In this document: positions 11,705 through 23,890 of the stretch, piece after piece | Layout of the letters: every line of letters begins with the position of its first letter | Position numbering within the stretch: position 1 is the first letter of the stretch | NCBI GenBank assembly: GCA_028455995.1 | Contig: JABELC010000009.1 | Coordinates: 434,001 to 498,000 of the forward strand | Source of the DNA: Scleromitrula shiraiana | Taxonomy: Eukaryota > Ascomycota > Leotiomycetes > Helotiales > Sclerotiniaceae | Direction: 5' to 3' | Length of the DNA stretch: 64,000 nucleotides | Made by a program: the position numbers and the translations under genes | The notes under the pieces: generated by a model | Seen by the model: the letters and a program-made list of their open reading frames with translations, nothing else | Told to the model about the DNA's origin: nothing | Databases searched by the model: none

Positions 11705-14038
11705 ATGGGACGAACTTCGAAATTCTCGTTTCCAATTCCTGGACGCAAGCGCAGTTCGAGTAATAAGGACCAAGGTTTTCAACCGGTATCATCATCAACT
11801 TCATCGACAATCATTCATGCCAATTTATCCAAAGCCGAGGAAATTTTAGGAACTGGTGCTGTTGTTCCTGGAGAGTGGAGGACACCGGGGTCCAGCTCCA
11901 GTGGAATGAGTATTTCTATATCAGAGTCCACACATTCGGCAAGATCAATTAATGATAATGGGAGTATTTGGGATGGGGAGTCGGCTGTTTTTCCAAAGCG
12001 CGATCGTTTGAGAGGAAAGGCTTCTTCTACTATATTGGGTCAACGATACAATGAAGAGGTGGCTACAGATACATCCAGCACGGGAAGAAGGTTGAGGAAT
12101 GAGGATTCTACGTCTACTTTGAAGTCACATTATGATCGACATATATCACCTCTTGCAATATCACAACAAACTTCTGCATCTTCATCTCGGGATATGGCTC
12201 TTCGAAAAGGACTTCCACAGGTCGTGAATAGAAGTCCGTTATTACAGGTTGATTCTATTGATCCTTGGGATCAAACTGGTGGTTTAGAATTGGGTACAAA
12301 TAATGGTCTTATGGATGGTATGGATAAAGATCACAAAAATTCCGGAAAATTCGGTCTATCATCTTTATTCAAATCCGGGAAAAAATACACGGCATCAGAG
12401 ACTTCACATTCATCCAGAAATCAACAATCAACTCCACTTCGGAATAAGCTTAGAAAAGCCCCCTCTAAAGAGTCATTGCAATCGCAAAGACCGAGCGTCC
12501 AATCGAGTAAATCCCGCAATAATGGTGATCACACACTAAACCAGACTAGCGATGGTAACCCACATCCTCGTTACGAGCATTCGCAGTCGCCGATGCACAA
12601 TCCCCATATGAGATCGATACCGGAATCGGATGTTCCTCGATCGCTTACTTTGCGATCTATATCATCAGGAAAAGGCATCGATTCTCAACCGGGAATATCA
12701 AATTCAAATCAACAAGATGTTCATCGAAGACCAGGAGATCTTCACTCCGGTTCTATGGAACGAGAAGCCTTTTCATGGAAGAATGTTCGCTCTGGGGTAC
12801 GCAATAGTATGGTATCCTCAAGTACCGGCAATTCTAGTTTGGGTATATCAAGTACAGCGAGCTTATCAAGCCACAATACCAAAACATCAAGGCAGACTGG
12901 CGGAAGTGTATTCTCGAGCGCTGATCTTCAGCAAAGTAGTGTACTTTCGTTGTCATCAGATTCAGAAGATGATTTGTCGGATAGTGAACCAGCAAAATCT
13001 AGCGACAATTTATCATATGCTGAGAGTGAAATAATTCCTCCTGCCCTTCAACATCGCTTACATCCAGCTTCGAAGAATCCTGTACGAAGACCATCAGCTT
13101 TAAAGAATTCATCAACGCAAAAAGTCGCTGGACAAACAAGCTCTTTTCTAACGATTCCTGAATCAACCTCACGGCCAATTCAACGATTACAGACTCCCAC
13201 GAGACAAGATTCCGTAAAATCCCAAGAACATATATCATCGCCTACTAGGAAAATATCCATATCATCTCGAAAATCCTCATCTCAACAACCTACTCCACCG
13301 CTCTCCCCCAATCGCCTCACCGACCACAACGATCTCACTTCAGCTTACTCCACAACCAACAATGGTAACAATAGTCGCATGATGGCAGTAACCAAACAAG
13401 AAGAGCTCCTCCTTTCCGCCCTCCGCCAAAAACGCGCCCGTATGCGCGAAAAAATCATCCAAGAACACGAACATGGGCAAGAACAAGAATATGGTAAATC
13501 GCCACCGAGAAATATCGTGCACGGTCGTTCTTCGGCGAGGTTCTCGAAGGCGAGCTCGACGGATACGGTTAGGCCCGGGACGGAGAGAGTGCCGCTTTTC
13601 TTCGAGGACTCGGTTTTTGGGATTAGGGGGAGGGGTGGCGAACCCAGTCCAGAGTGGAGTGATGGGTTTCCGGAGGGGATGAGAGTGGGGGAGGAGGATG
13701 ATGATACACCTACTAATTGTCGGCTGGAGATGAGGGGGGAGAAGGAGAAAGGGAATGTTAGGGGGGCTGATGTTGAGAGATCGAGGACGCCACCAGCGAG
13801 GACATTAAAGGGGTACCATGATATTGAGAATGGAAGTGGCAATGGAAGTGGCAATGGGAATGTGAACAATGGCGAGAGAAAAGAGAAGGAAACGGGAAAA
13901 AAGGGGCATAAGAAGGAAAATCCAAGTGTGGTTCGGTTTGTGGGTGAGGTGCAATATTTGGATTATGATGAGGTGGGGGATAATGGTGATAGGAGTGAAA
14001 ATGGGGGTGGAGATGTGGAGGAGGTTTGGGGTCTGTGA
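11705..14038 (+). CDS. large serine-rich, predicted disordered protein of unknown function
   Basis: Single-exon frame of 777 codons plus stop. I chose the Met at 11705 (MGRTSKFSFPIPGRKRSS) because this compact basic/aromatic start looks like a conserved N-terminal motif; an in-frame Met lies six codons upstream at 11687. The protein is dominated by Ser, Asn, Arg and Pro with long stretches of polar sequence. Landmarks are a phosphosite-rich acidic run SLSSDSEDDLSDSEP, a probable helical segment KQEELLLSALRQKRARMREK (about residue 560), and a Gly/Asn repeat ENGSGNGSGNGN near the C-terminus encoded by a GGAAGTGGCAAT-type repeat. There is no signal peptide, membrane segment or recognised enzyme motif. 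It may be a scaffold or regulatory phosphoprotein, which is inference only. Confidence 0.75.
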   Translation: MGRTSKFSFPIPGRKRSSSNKDQGFQPVSSSTSSTIIHANLSKAEEILGTGAVVPGEWRTPGSSSSGMSISISESTHSARSINDNGSIWDGESAVFPKRDRLRGKASSTILGQRYNEEVATDTSSTGRRLRNEDSTSTLKSHYDRHISPLAISQQTSASSSRDMALRKGLPQVVNRSPLLQVDSIDPWDQTGGLELGTNNGLMDGMDKDHKNSGKFGLSSLFKSGKKYTASETSHSSRNQQSTPLRNKLRKAPSKESLQSQRPSVQSSKSRNNGDHTLNQTSDGNPHPRYEHSQSPMHNPHMRSIPESDVPRSLTLRSISSGKGIDSQPGISNSNQQDVHRRPGDLHSGSMEREAFSWKNVRSGVRNSMVSSSTGNSSLGISSTASLSSHNTKTSRQTGGSVFSSADLQQSSVLSLSSDSEDDLSDSEPAKSSDNLSYAESEIIPPALQHRLHPASKNPVRRPSALKNSSTQKVAGQTSSFLTIPESTSRPIQRLQTPTRQDSVKSQEHISSPTRKISISSRKSSSQQPTPPLSPNRLTDHNDLTSAYSTTNNGNNSRMMAVTKQEELLLSALRQKRARMREKIIQEHEHGQEQEYGKSPPRNIVHGRSSARFSKASSTDTVRPGTERVPLFFEDSVFGIRGRGGEPSPEWSDGFPEGMRVGEEDDDTPTNCRLEMRGEKEKGNVRGADVERSRTPPARTLKGYHDIENGSGNGSGNGNVNNGERKEKETGKKGHKKENPSVVRFVGEVQYLDYDEVGDNGDRSENGGGDVEEVWGL

Positions 14039-15092
14039 TTTTTGGGGTGATGGGAGGGGTGGGGGGTATATTTAATGATGGATGAATAGGATGGGGATGG
14101 GGATGGGTGAGCTGAGGTCTTCCAGTCTTTTGTTTTGGGAGGAAGGGAGCTTAATACGATCGCATTGCTTTGCATATATATATTGGATTGGATTGGAGTG
14201 GTTTACCACGGTTTTTGGCGATTTATATTTGCTTGCTTCCTTGCTAATGCATATATACCCCTTTTATTTGCAATATATTCTATTTTATTTCATATATCTG
14301 GCATTTTATTTGATGAGATGAATGGGAGGTTTTATGTTTTATGGATTGGACGGCGTGGTGTGGTGTGGCTTTTTGTATATTTTGGGGATTTGGGAGAGAG
14401 GTCTAGAGTAAGAGGGGATGGGGATGCAAATGGATAGATGGGATGATGGGGGATGGGATGGGATGGGTTGGGTTGTATTGTTGGTGGATTTGGGTGCGTA
14501 TATATTGTAGGATATCTATTTGATGGATAGAACCATAGATAGATATACCTAGGCTAGAGTATGAAGGTGATACCCCACAATTCGACATAATACATCTATC
14601 AGCACATCCAATGTATATACCGGTCATCTGCATGTCTGGTTTATATATACTGCATCTTATGCATATAAGTGTTTAGATTTTTGATGACTAAATTAGTGGT
14701 AAGTGTGGGTGTTGGCTGTGCTGTTTTGTTTTGCTTTGCTTGCCAGTTAGTTGAGGAAGTGAAATGGGTAGTTTGGGGGTGGTGACTGAATTTTTAGGGG
14801 GTTGAGCTTGGGGGTTTGGAAACTGGGAGACGGGCTTGAGTCGTGTGTAGAGTGTATGTATGTGCGTGTGGTAAGAGGAGAGGAGAGATGAGATGGGGGA
14901 AAGATTTGAGATGGGATGGGATGGGATGGGATGAGAGTTATTTAATGGCAAATTCAAAGTGTTTCTTATTCACTCATTATATTATTGTTCATGTGGTGTC
15001 TTGTCTGCCACATGGGCATTCGATTTTTGTATGATAGATTTATTAATTGGGGTGAACCATGAGTGAGATTTCAATAAGATCTCCAGGCCTTT

Positions 15093-15399
15093 ACGGAAGT
15101 CTGGTTCAGACTCTTGTGGAATGCCCTATAAATTCAAAAACTACAGGCTATAAGCGCCTATAAACTACAATTAAATTATTTATGTACTAAATTATACATA
15201 TTTATACAAATTATGAAAATTAATAAACTAGAATTCATTTTAAATAATGGTTTTAAATCAAATTGTAGGTTAAAATCGAAATTTAGAAAATTTATACATA
15301 TTTTATACATATTATGAAAAAAACGAACCTACTATAATTTAGTGCTGTAGAGCCTATAAGCTACAGGGTATTGTACTGGAGTCTGAATCAGACCTTCGT
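15093..15399. mobile_element. MITE-like inverted-repeat element
   Basis: The left arm 15093-15127 (ACGGAAGTCTGGTTCAGACT...) matches the reverse complement of the right arm 15365-15399 (ACGAAGGTCTGATTCAGACT...) at roughly 28 of 35 positions. Similarity continues inward through GGCT/CTATA-type blocks. TA dinucleotides border both outer ends, consistent with a TA target-site duplication. The interior is AT-rich and non-coding. The size (about 307 bp) and structure suggest a Tc1/mariner-type MITE. Confidence 0.68.
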
Positions 15400-15922
15400 A
15401 TAGTCTTCCAATTCAATCGCTGTAATCTTATCAAACATGCTCACGCTGTACATGCCTCTCAATACTTAACAATCATATCACCTGACCTAGACAATCAATA
15501 AATCCAATACTAAATAACGAAACGAAATAAAGAAATAATTACGTATCAGATGCATGAGGATTCCCCGCAAACCCATCTAAATCGAGTTGTACTTATATCC
15601 AGGCCGTAGCAAATTCATTAATAAGTTGAGAGAGAAAAATCTTGGAAAGTAAGGGGCGTGCGCATGCACTGTACTGGGTCGATTTCTGGGGTTTTAGGCT
15701 TGGCTTGGCTTATGGCTTGGTTTGGTCGGTTGGCTCCTCTGTGCTGTGCGAGCTCTGCTAAAAATTCAGCTCACCGGACTGGGCCAGGCTTCAAATTATT
15801 GCGGGAGAAATGACGATCCATTGTATGGACTGGAAAATAATAACCTAAGTTTACCTTTAGTTCAAGTTTTACTTCACTCCTTTTAAATAGACGCCAGACC
15901 GCTTGCCTTGCTCATAAAGGTT

Positions 15923-15954
15923 GATTGCTTGCTTGCTTGCTTGCTTGCTTGCTT
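15923..15954. repeat. (CTTG)n microsatellite
   Basis: About seven tandem CTTG units, about 260 bp upstream of the sugar-transporter start. Confidence 0.88.
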
Positions 15955-16212
15955 TCTTTATTGAGAGAGGAGATAGATTTTCTATTTATTATTTGGTTCT
16001 TTTGATTCTTTGAAGAGAGCTCTAATATTTGTTTGGTTGGGTGGTTGAATCTGTGCGAGAAGGAAAAGGAAGAGCACCAGAAGAGGAGAGAGGAGATATT
16101 TACGCTTTTATTGGATTGCACTGGATTGAACGAGATTGACTGAAAGTAGAGTGCTAGAGTGTGCGAGGGGGATTGTTCCTCCAGCAATTGAACGATCGAT
16201 CGAACGGACGGA

Positions 16213-17818
16213 ATGGCTATGGATGATGGAGCGAAGGGCTTGGGGGGTGGTGGCGGCAGTGGGTTTTCGATGAAGCGGTTTTCTTTGCTGGCTGTGAGTT
16301 TTACGTCTGCTTATTGATGGATCGATGGGTTATATGATGGATGATGGATTGCTAATATACGAATGGATCTTACAGCTTACTTTTCAAAACTCGGCACTTA
16401 TTCTTGTACGTCATTGAAGCTATCTATATTCCTACTCAGCATCACCCCAACCACTAACACTCCTCCAGATAATGCATTACAGCCGAACCATGCCCACTGG
16501 GGGCCTCCATCGATATTCGACCTCAACCGCAGTTTTTCTCAACGAGATAATCAAATTGGCGGTTTCGCTATCTATTGCTCTCTACGATATTTCTCAGACG
16601 CTGCCGCATTCGACGCCTGCTACGGTGCTATTTGAACAACTTTATAACTCTGTGTTTTCGGGGGATGGCTGGAAATTAGTGGTACCGGCGGTGTTGTATA
16701 CGGCGCAGAATAGTCTGCAGTATGTTGCGGTAGGAAATTTGGAGGCGGTGCATTTTATGGTTCTTTATCAGTTGAAGATTCTCACGACTGCCATCTTCAG
16801 TGTGGTATTGCTACGGAGATCAATTTCCTCCAAACGATGGATAGCTCTTGTTTTGTTCACAATTGGGGTTACAATTGTGCAAATACCGGACGCGGGATCC
16901 TCTGCGTATTCTGGACTTAAGGATCCGGATTCTCGATTCTACTTTCCTCGGTCGTTTCATGAGTTGGGCCAATTGAGTAATGGTGCTGTGGAGGTGGCGG
17001 CAGAATTGACAAAACGTGGGATGGAAGGGCTTACGAAACGTTCGGCTACTTATGAGGGGATACAAGAGGATCAAGGATTGGTTAAGCCGGTTCTGAATTA
17101 TTCAATTGGACTTATGGCTGTTTTGGGGGCGGCAGGCATTTCGGGCTTGGCCGGGGTTTACTTCGAGAAGATCTTGAAGGAATCGACGACTCATGTTACG
17201 ATTTGGACGAGGAATGTCCAGCTTTCGTTCTACTCTCTTTTTCCGGCTTTAATGTTCGGTGTAATATTTAAGGATGGAGAGGAAATTGCAAAGAATGGCT
17301 TCTTTAGTGGATATAGTCCTGTGGTGTGGACTGCCATAGTCTGTCAAGCCTTAGGAGGTATTCTCGTTGCCATGTGTATAAATTATAGCGATAATATCGC
17401 GAAGAATTTTGCAACCAGTATCAGTATTATCATCAGCTTCATTTTCAGCGTATGGTTCTTTGATTTCAAGGTTACATTTCAGGTAAGCGAGAAGGATTTA
17501 TATGCATAATTTGAATACAATGCTAACATGAGTGTTCATTTATAGTTCTTACTAGGAACATCGATAGTTATCTCGGCAACATGGCTATACAGTGGAGCAG
17601 AACGAAAACGAAATAGACCTCCCCCTATCAATATCGCTAGCTATGAGAAGACGACAATTGATAATGGGTTTACACCGAAGTATGAAGAGGATAGGTCGAG
17701 TTTGACGCTGGATCCACTGGCGGCGGTTAAGACTGCGGGGTTGTCGACTTCGAGACCTAGTTCGCCTATGAGACATCATTCGAGGGCTAATTCTTCGAGG
17801 GGAAAGAGGGAAGACTAG
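16213..17818 (+). CDS. Golgi nucleotide-sugar transporter (UDP-Gal/UDP-GlcNAc type, SLC35A family)
   Basis: Imports UDP-sugars into the Golgi lumen in exchange for UMP. Exons: 16213-16293, 16376-16405 (30 nt), 16469-17482, 17546-17818, giving 465 aa. All junctions keep frame and have good donors and acceptors. The family signature spans the first two introns as LTFQNSALIL/IMHYSRTMP and continues with STAVFLNEIIKL. Later comes VLYTAQNSLQYVAVGNLEA and VLYQLKILTTAIFSVVLLRR, typical of SLC35A transporters. Several hydrophobic helices follow, including GIAGLAG-like and NYSDNIAKNFATSISIIISF segments. The lumenal loop between helices is enlarged and the cytosolic tail is Ser/Arg-rich. Substrate (UDP-galactose versus UDP-GlcNAc) cannot be told from sequence. 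Confidence 0.87.
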
Positions 17819-18534
17819 TTAATGCTAGATGATGAGATGCGGTGCGATGAGCTTTATGAACTTGGGTAGATTGGTACATACATATGGGGAAAGGAACGGA
17901 AAAGAAAAGGGAAAAAAAAGAACAGGGTGGGTGCTCGGGCACAGGATATACTTACAAGCGAGAGATTCACTTCTTATACAGCGATTTTTAAGCAGTTTGA
18001 TCCAAGCGGTTTGCACTGTTCATAGAGCGAGGGGATGTGATAGCATGGGGTGTGAGAGTAATACAAGGACACCTGTGATCAATGATTCACGTGATAGAGA
18101 TGATGGAAGTAGATCTCTTCTACGTGACATTAGTATGCTCCAATGCTTTCTGGATACTACAAATTTTATATTTCTATTCATCACTGTATAATTTGTGTTC
18201 TTTTTGATTAGATGGATGATGGTGATGTTGTTAAAGGTGAAGGTGAGTTTAAAAATCGTGGGATTGATTGAGACGCTAAGGAAAAGAGAGCCTGAATGGA
18301 CTGACCTCATCTCATTTCACATCATAAAGCTTTAGTTCATTTTTTTTCATTCATCTTCCTCTTCACACATATCATCTCTATAATTCCTCAAATCATGGTA
18401 TCTTATAACCTGTATCTATAGATAGATATATATATATATTAGTTCAATTGTCTTACCAACACCTCCTCACCTCATCTCTACGCTCATTTCTATCTTCAAG
18501 CCAGTAGCAGAAGCCCCATCAAAGTATCATCATC
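17819..18534. other. intergenic between sugar transporter and MER3
   Basis: 716 bp with no gene recognised. It is AT-rich with a (TA)n run near 18430; the last 250 bp is pyrimidine-rich and is the probable MER3 promoter and leader. Confidence 0.6.
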
Positions 18535-21500
18535 ATGGATCGAAACATCGATTCCCATATCCAAAGAACAATCGAAGATCCATCAATACCAAATAACTAT
18601 TTCGTTTCCGAACCACAACTCGATAATGATATAGCTGCTGGATTCACTTTTCAACCTGCACCTAGACATTGTGCACCTGCACCAGTTCAAGCACAGGCAC
18701 AAGAATCAGCTTTGTTTCGTCAACACCCAATTCTCCAAACATCTTCATCGTCATATGCAAATGATAATCTCAACTATGATTCACCAACTGGGTATCTAAA
18801 CAGACCATCCTTTGAATCTCACCACCAACCCGCACCCTATCCTACCAATGCTCCAGGTCGTCTTTCACTCCCCTCGCAGCAGAACAGAAATACTTATAAT
18901 CATGCGGAACAAAATATGTTTAGTGAACGTCCGCAAGTTGAACGCAAGGTTCTTAGCTCCGCCGATAATCATTTTAGGAGTCAAGTTTTGCAGGATATGC
19001 AGCAGACTTTTCCTAGAAGTAATGCGATGAATAATTTTCATATGATTCAGAAAGATAGTCCGATCACGGAGCTGGCTAATAGTATGCTTGCGGGGAAGAA
19101 GATGTCGATGCCGTTGCCGAGACGGGAGGGTATCGGGATGGGCATGGGCATGGGCATGGGTGCGGGAGTGGGAGTGGGAGTTGGGGTGGGTATGAGACCG
19201 CCGATTGAGACTCAACAGTTATTTCAGTCGCAGTCGGGTAGATCACAAATGCATCAGCAGATTACTCCGCCTACTACTTTGAGTAAGTTTCTCTTTATTA
19301 TCTATACTATTTCCCTCCTTAGACTGTTGTATACACAAGCTAACGAATCTAGGTGGTTTTTATTATAAACCTCCCGATCAAGCAAACTCGTCTACAACCC
19401 CCGATTCTCCTAATCAAGGTTCAAGTCCTACGGATAGAGTAATGATGCGTCGGAACTCGAATCGTCGTCTATCTCAACCACAGCCAGAAGAAACTGAACA
19501 AATTCCTCCACGTACACCTGAAGATCAAACTTCGCCCAATGGGAGATATGCCCCACCTTCGAGAACATACACGAATCATAGTAGTAGCAGATCAAAAAGC
19601 TCTCAACAAATGACTTATAGTGCTGATCGATTCAAGAATGATCGACACATTATTGCTCTTGGAATTGCACCGCCTATGGCACATGGAATTCAACTTGTTT
19701 CACCACACGAACTGCCGGATCGATTTCGACAGGTTTTTCCTTATGAGCTCTTTAATGCCGTACAATCTAAATGCTTCGGTCCTATATATAGAACCAACGA
19801 TAATATTGTTGTTTCGGCCCCTACCGGTAGTGGAAAGACTGCTCTTCTCGAACTTGCCATTTGCAAACTTGTTGAGAGTTATGGTTCGGATCAGTTCAAG
19901 ATAGTATATCAAGCACCGATCAAATCATTGTGCTCAGAACGAATGCGTGATTGGACTAAGAAGTTCAGTCACTTAAACTTGGGTGTTGCGGAGTTAACTG
20001 GTGATACGAGTACGGCGGAGATGAGCAGAGTTGGAAATGCTCAGATTATTGTCACTACACCAGAGAAATGGGATAGCATTACGCGAAAATGGGGAGATTA
20101 CAAGAAACTCTTACAATTGGTGAAGCTATTTCTAATTGATGAAGTTCATATTCTTAAGGATGTTCGAGGTGCAACTTTGGAGGCTGTCGTTTCTCGTATG
20201 AAATCGATTGGTGCTAGTGTTCGATTTGTTGCACTAAGTGCTACAGTTCCCAACTCGCATGATATTGCGGTATGGTTGAGCAAGGACTCTAACAATGAGC
20301 ATTTACCAGCTCATCGGGAAACATTTGGAGAAGACTTTAGGCCTGTCAAGTTACAGAAACATGTTCATGGATATGAGGGTCGTTCTAATGATTTTGCGTT
20401 TGAAAAGATTCTAGATGGCAAACTTCCAACTTTGATACAGAAGTATTCTTGCAAGAAGCCTATTATGGTCTTTTGTTTTACTAGGAAATCTTGCGAGGGA
20501 ACAGCTGCGATACTTGCGGAGCATTGGACTCGTCAGAGACCTACTGATCGTGCTTGGCCAGCACCGACAGTTCGAACGGTTGTTGGGAGCAAGGAGCTGC
20601 AGCAATTGGTGGGCTGTGGTGTCGCATACCATCATGCTGGGCTCGATGTCACAGATAGGAATGTTATTGAAACTGCATACTTGAAAGGAGATATCAGTGT
20701 AATCTGCTGCACTTCGACCTTGGCTGTTGGTGTCAATCTACCCTGTCATCTCGTCGTTCTCAAAGGCACAGTGTGTTTTCAAGATAGTGGACTTGTTGAG
20801 TACTCGGACCTTGAAGTCATGCAAATGCTTGGTCGTGCAGGTCGACCGCAATTCGATGATAGTGCTATTGCTATTATTATGACTCGAATGGATAAAGCGG
20901 ATCGATATAAGAAAATGATTTCTGGACAGGATGTGCTGGAGAGTACGTTACATTTGAATCTCATCGAGCATCTTAACTCTGAGATTGGACTTGCTACTAT
21001 CTACAATTCATACACGGCGAAGAAATGGTTGAGTGGAACGTTTTTGAGCGTGAGGATGAGGCAGAATCCAAATCACTACAAGTTAGCTGGTATCTCACCA
21101 AGCAAAAGTACAGATGAACAGATTGAGTCGATCTGTGAAAGGGATATTACACTTTTGCAGAATTTTGATCTTGTTACGAAGGAGGTGGAAGGGAGGTTTA
21201 CTTGTACGGAATATGGAGCTGCTATGTCTCGGTATATGGTTCAGTTTGAGACTATGAAGCTACTTTTGAGTATTCCGAGGCATGCGAAAACGGAACAAAT
21301 TGTAAGTTTTCTGCGGTTGTACACACAGGTGCCATTTACTGATCATCTGTAGCTGCATGTTATCTGCCAGGCTTCAGAGTTCAAGGATCTTCGTATGAAA
21401 CCTAACGAACGCTCGAGTCTTCGTGAATTCAATAAATCTCCAATGATAAAATTTCCAGTCAACGAAAACATCTCCACGACGGCTCACAAAATCTTCTTGA

Positions 21501-23890
21501 TGGTACAAATACAGCTGGGTGGGATTGAACCGTTAACAAACAATGATTTTCGTATCATTGGTCGACAGTTTGCGATGGAGACTGGGATTATCATTGATCG
21601 CTTCCAACGCCTAATACGTTGTGTTGTTGATTGCAAGGCTATAGATTGTGATGGAGTTTCTACACGTTATGCCCTTGATCTTGCGCGAAGTGTTAATGCT
21701 GGATATTGGGAGAATTCATCTTTACAGTTGAGACAAATTCCATTAGTTGGACCTGCTCTTGCTCGAAAACTGGCTAGCAATAACGTTAACACTGTCGAGA
21801 AACTCAATAGTCTGGATATCACTAATATTGAACGAGTTATGGGTAGGAAGCCTCCTTTTGGTATGAATACGAAGGATAAATTAGCCAATTTTCCTCAATT
21901 GATACTTTCGGCTCAATTGATGGGTCGAGCATTCTCCAAAGCAGGATCTCTACCAAAAGTTAAAGTTACAGTTCGACTCGGATATAAAAACGCGAAACCA
22001 CCCAACTGGTTGGGAAAGATTCCGGCTGTTACTTTCATGGCTATGATTACGGATGGAACTTTGGTACACTTCTGGCGTGGAAATATTAGGCGGTTGTCGA
22101 ATGAGTATAAGATGGATTTTATTGTTGCACCTTCGGCACCGGAAGATGAGATTAAATGTTATATATCTTGCGATGAGATTATTGGAACTATTCGAACGAG
22201 TGTTCTTAAGCCGGATATTGCTGCATCGGAATTTCCACCACCGAAGCCGAAAGTACTAGAAAAACCAGTTAAGTTAGTATCGGCGGAACCACAGAAAACC
22301 AATACTGTAGAGGATGATTTTGGTGACGATATTGATGATGAAGCTATGCTTGCTGCGGTCGAAGCTGTGGAAGGTTGTGCACCATCTGTTGATCATGATT
22401 CTGAGGGATTTATAGATATTGATACCATCAATTCCCAAAAATCTGCCACTGTTGTCAGCAAAGAAAAGCAGAAAACCGAAGCTGATCATACTGAACCAGT
22501 AAGGATGGCGAATGGAAAATGGGCATGCAATCATCATTGTCGTGATGGACAGGTCTTAAAGAACGGACAAATGTGTAAACACAAGTGTTGCCATGAGGGT
22601 ATGGATAAGCCGAGGAAAGCACCCAGGAAAAAGTCTACGGATCAGCATGTTAAAGAAGATGAGAAAATTGCTGGTAAAGGAATGGTCACGAAGCCGCATA
22701 TGAGTAGTACTCAAACGCTCAGTACGAAGCAGGTCAATTCTAAGCAAAAGCCTTCCGTTCCAAGTAGCGATGGAGTCGAGGTAATTGATCTCTCAAAGAC
22801 ATTACCGCCAGTCTCGTATTCAGATATAGCTCCTCGGGAGTATCGAAAATTGCACGATCTCCATACGAAAATCCAAGGAGACAACCCTGTTCGACTTCCA
22901 AAGCGAACACCGCAATTCTCATTTGATAATGGGAAGTTACCAGATTTATCATTCATGGATGGACCTGAATCTAGCGCCAAGAGCGCAATTGCGGATGATC
23001 CTTTCGATTCTGATGAGAATGATTTCCCATCGCCGTCCGAGTTACTCAGCAGTAATACTACTGTTAATCAAACTCAGACTCAAACTCAGATTCAAGACTA
23101 CCGTAACTCCCCAGGAATGCAATCAACTCTTCCCACTATTCTCGCAGATGAACAGGAACCTACCGGATTTGAAGACTCTTCATTGAGTGATCTCGAAGCG
23201 GCTATGATTGGTCTTGATGATTCGGTTATGCTTCAATCACTTGAACCTACTACTCCGAAGGTTACCTCGAGCTTTGCGAATGGGGTTTTTGATTTTGATG
23301 CTTTTGGGAAGGATCATGATGGTGATGGCGGTGATGATGATGGGGAAAATGGTGAGAAAGATTATGTGGAGCATGAGAGGGAACAGTTTTCTAGCCCGTT
23401 GATGAGTGAGATGAGGAGGCTTAGGGGGGGTATCGGTATGGCGGAGGAGATTGGGGGAATGGATGGGTTGGATCTTCCTTCTTCTTCGTATTCTCAACTT
23501 CCGGTTAAGAGGGTGCAGTCGAGTCCTTGGATGAGGGATTTTAGGGAGGGGAGAGTATTGGGTGTGAGTATGGATACTGATGAAGATGGAGATGAGAGCT
23601 TGGACTTACCGGTGTCTAAGAGGAGAAAATTTGAGGGGAGATCCGAAAGGGATGTGGAGATGAAAGAGAAAGAGGAGTGTCAATTTGACAGTGGAACTAA
23701 AAGTGGAGGTCGTCTTGAATTTCAGGATAAAAATGAAGATGGGGATAGTAAAGGGGACGGGGATGCAAATGCAGATGCGAGCGAAGAGATAAATGCTTGT
23801 TCTACAGTGGATATCTTTGCTGATATTGACGCTCTGGATCCGGATAATATTATGGATAGTTTGAGGGGTTTGTATGAATTTATTGATTAG
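18535..23890 (+). CDS. MER3: MER3/HFM1 meiotic Ski2-like DNA helicase
   Basis: ATP-dependent DNA helicase that stabilises and extends D-loops for interfering crossovers (ZMM pathway). Exons 18535-19282, 19353-21301 and 21353-23890 give about 1744 aa. The N-terminal 350 residues are disordered and include a Gly-Met/Gly-Val run (plus about 19137-19195). RecA domain 1 has APTGSGKT (about 405-412), DEVH (about 512-515) and LSATVPN. RecA domain 2 includes VFCFTRKSCEG, CCTSTLAVGVNLP and LGRAGRP (about 742-748). A winged-helix/Sec63-like region follows (HLNLIEHLNSEIGL; LRQIPLVGPALARKLASNNV). A Cys/His cluster near residues 1291-1312 (CNHHCRDG...CKHKCC) matches the HFM1-type zinc motif. The long acidic C-terminal tail ends SLRGLYEFID. 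It is longer than yeast Mer3 (1187 aa), mostly in the disordered ends. No disruption was seen. Confidence 0.92.
19137..19195 (+). repeat. hexanucleotide repeat inside MER3 coding sequence
   Basis: GGGCAT-type units followed by GGAGTG-type units encode alternating Gly-Met then Gly-Val. The unit is a multiple of three, so copy-number change would keep the frame. Confidence 0.88.

Larger units (their letters stand above)
14039..16212. other. intergenic region with an inverted-repeat element
   Basis: About 2.2 kb between the serine-rich gene and the nucleotide-sugar transporter. It includes GGGAT runs (about 14450-14470 and 14905-14930), an inverted-repeat element (15093-15399) and a CTTG tract (15923-15954) in the transporter's upstream region. 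No gene was recognised. Confidence 0.6.

Noticed and set aside
13345..13869. 174-codon minus-strand frame
   Set aside because: Antisense shadow inside the serine-rich gene; composition follows the sense codons.
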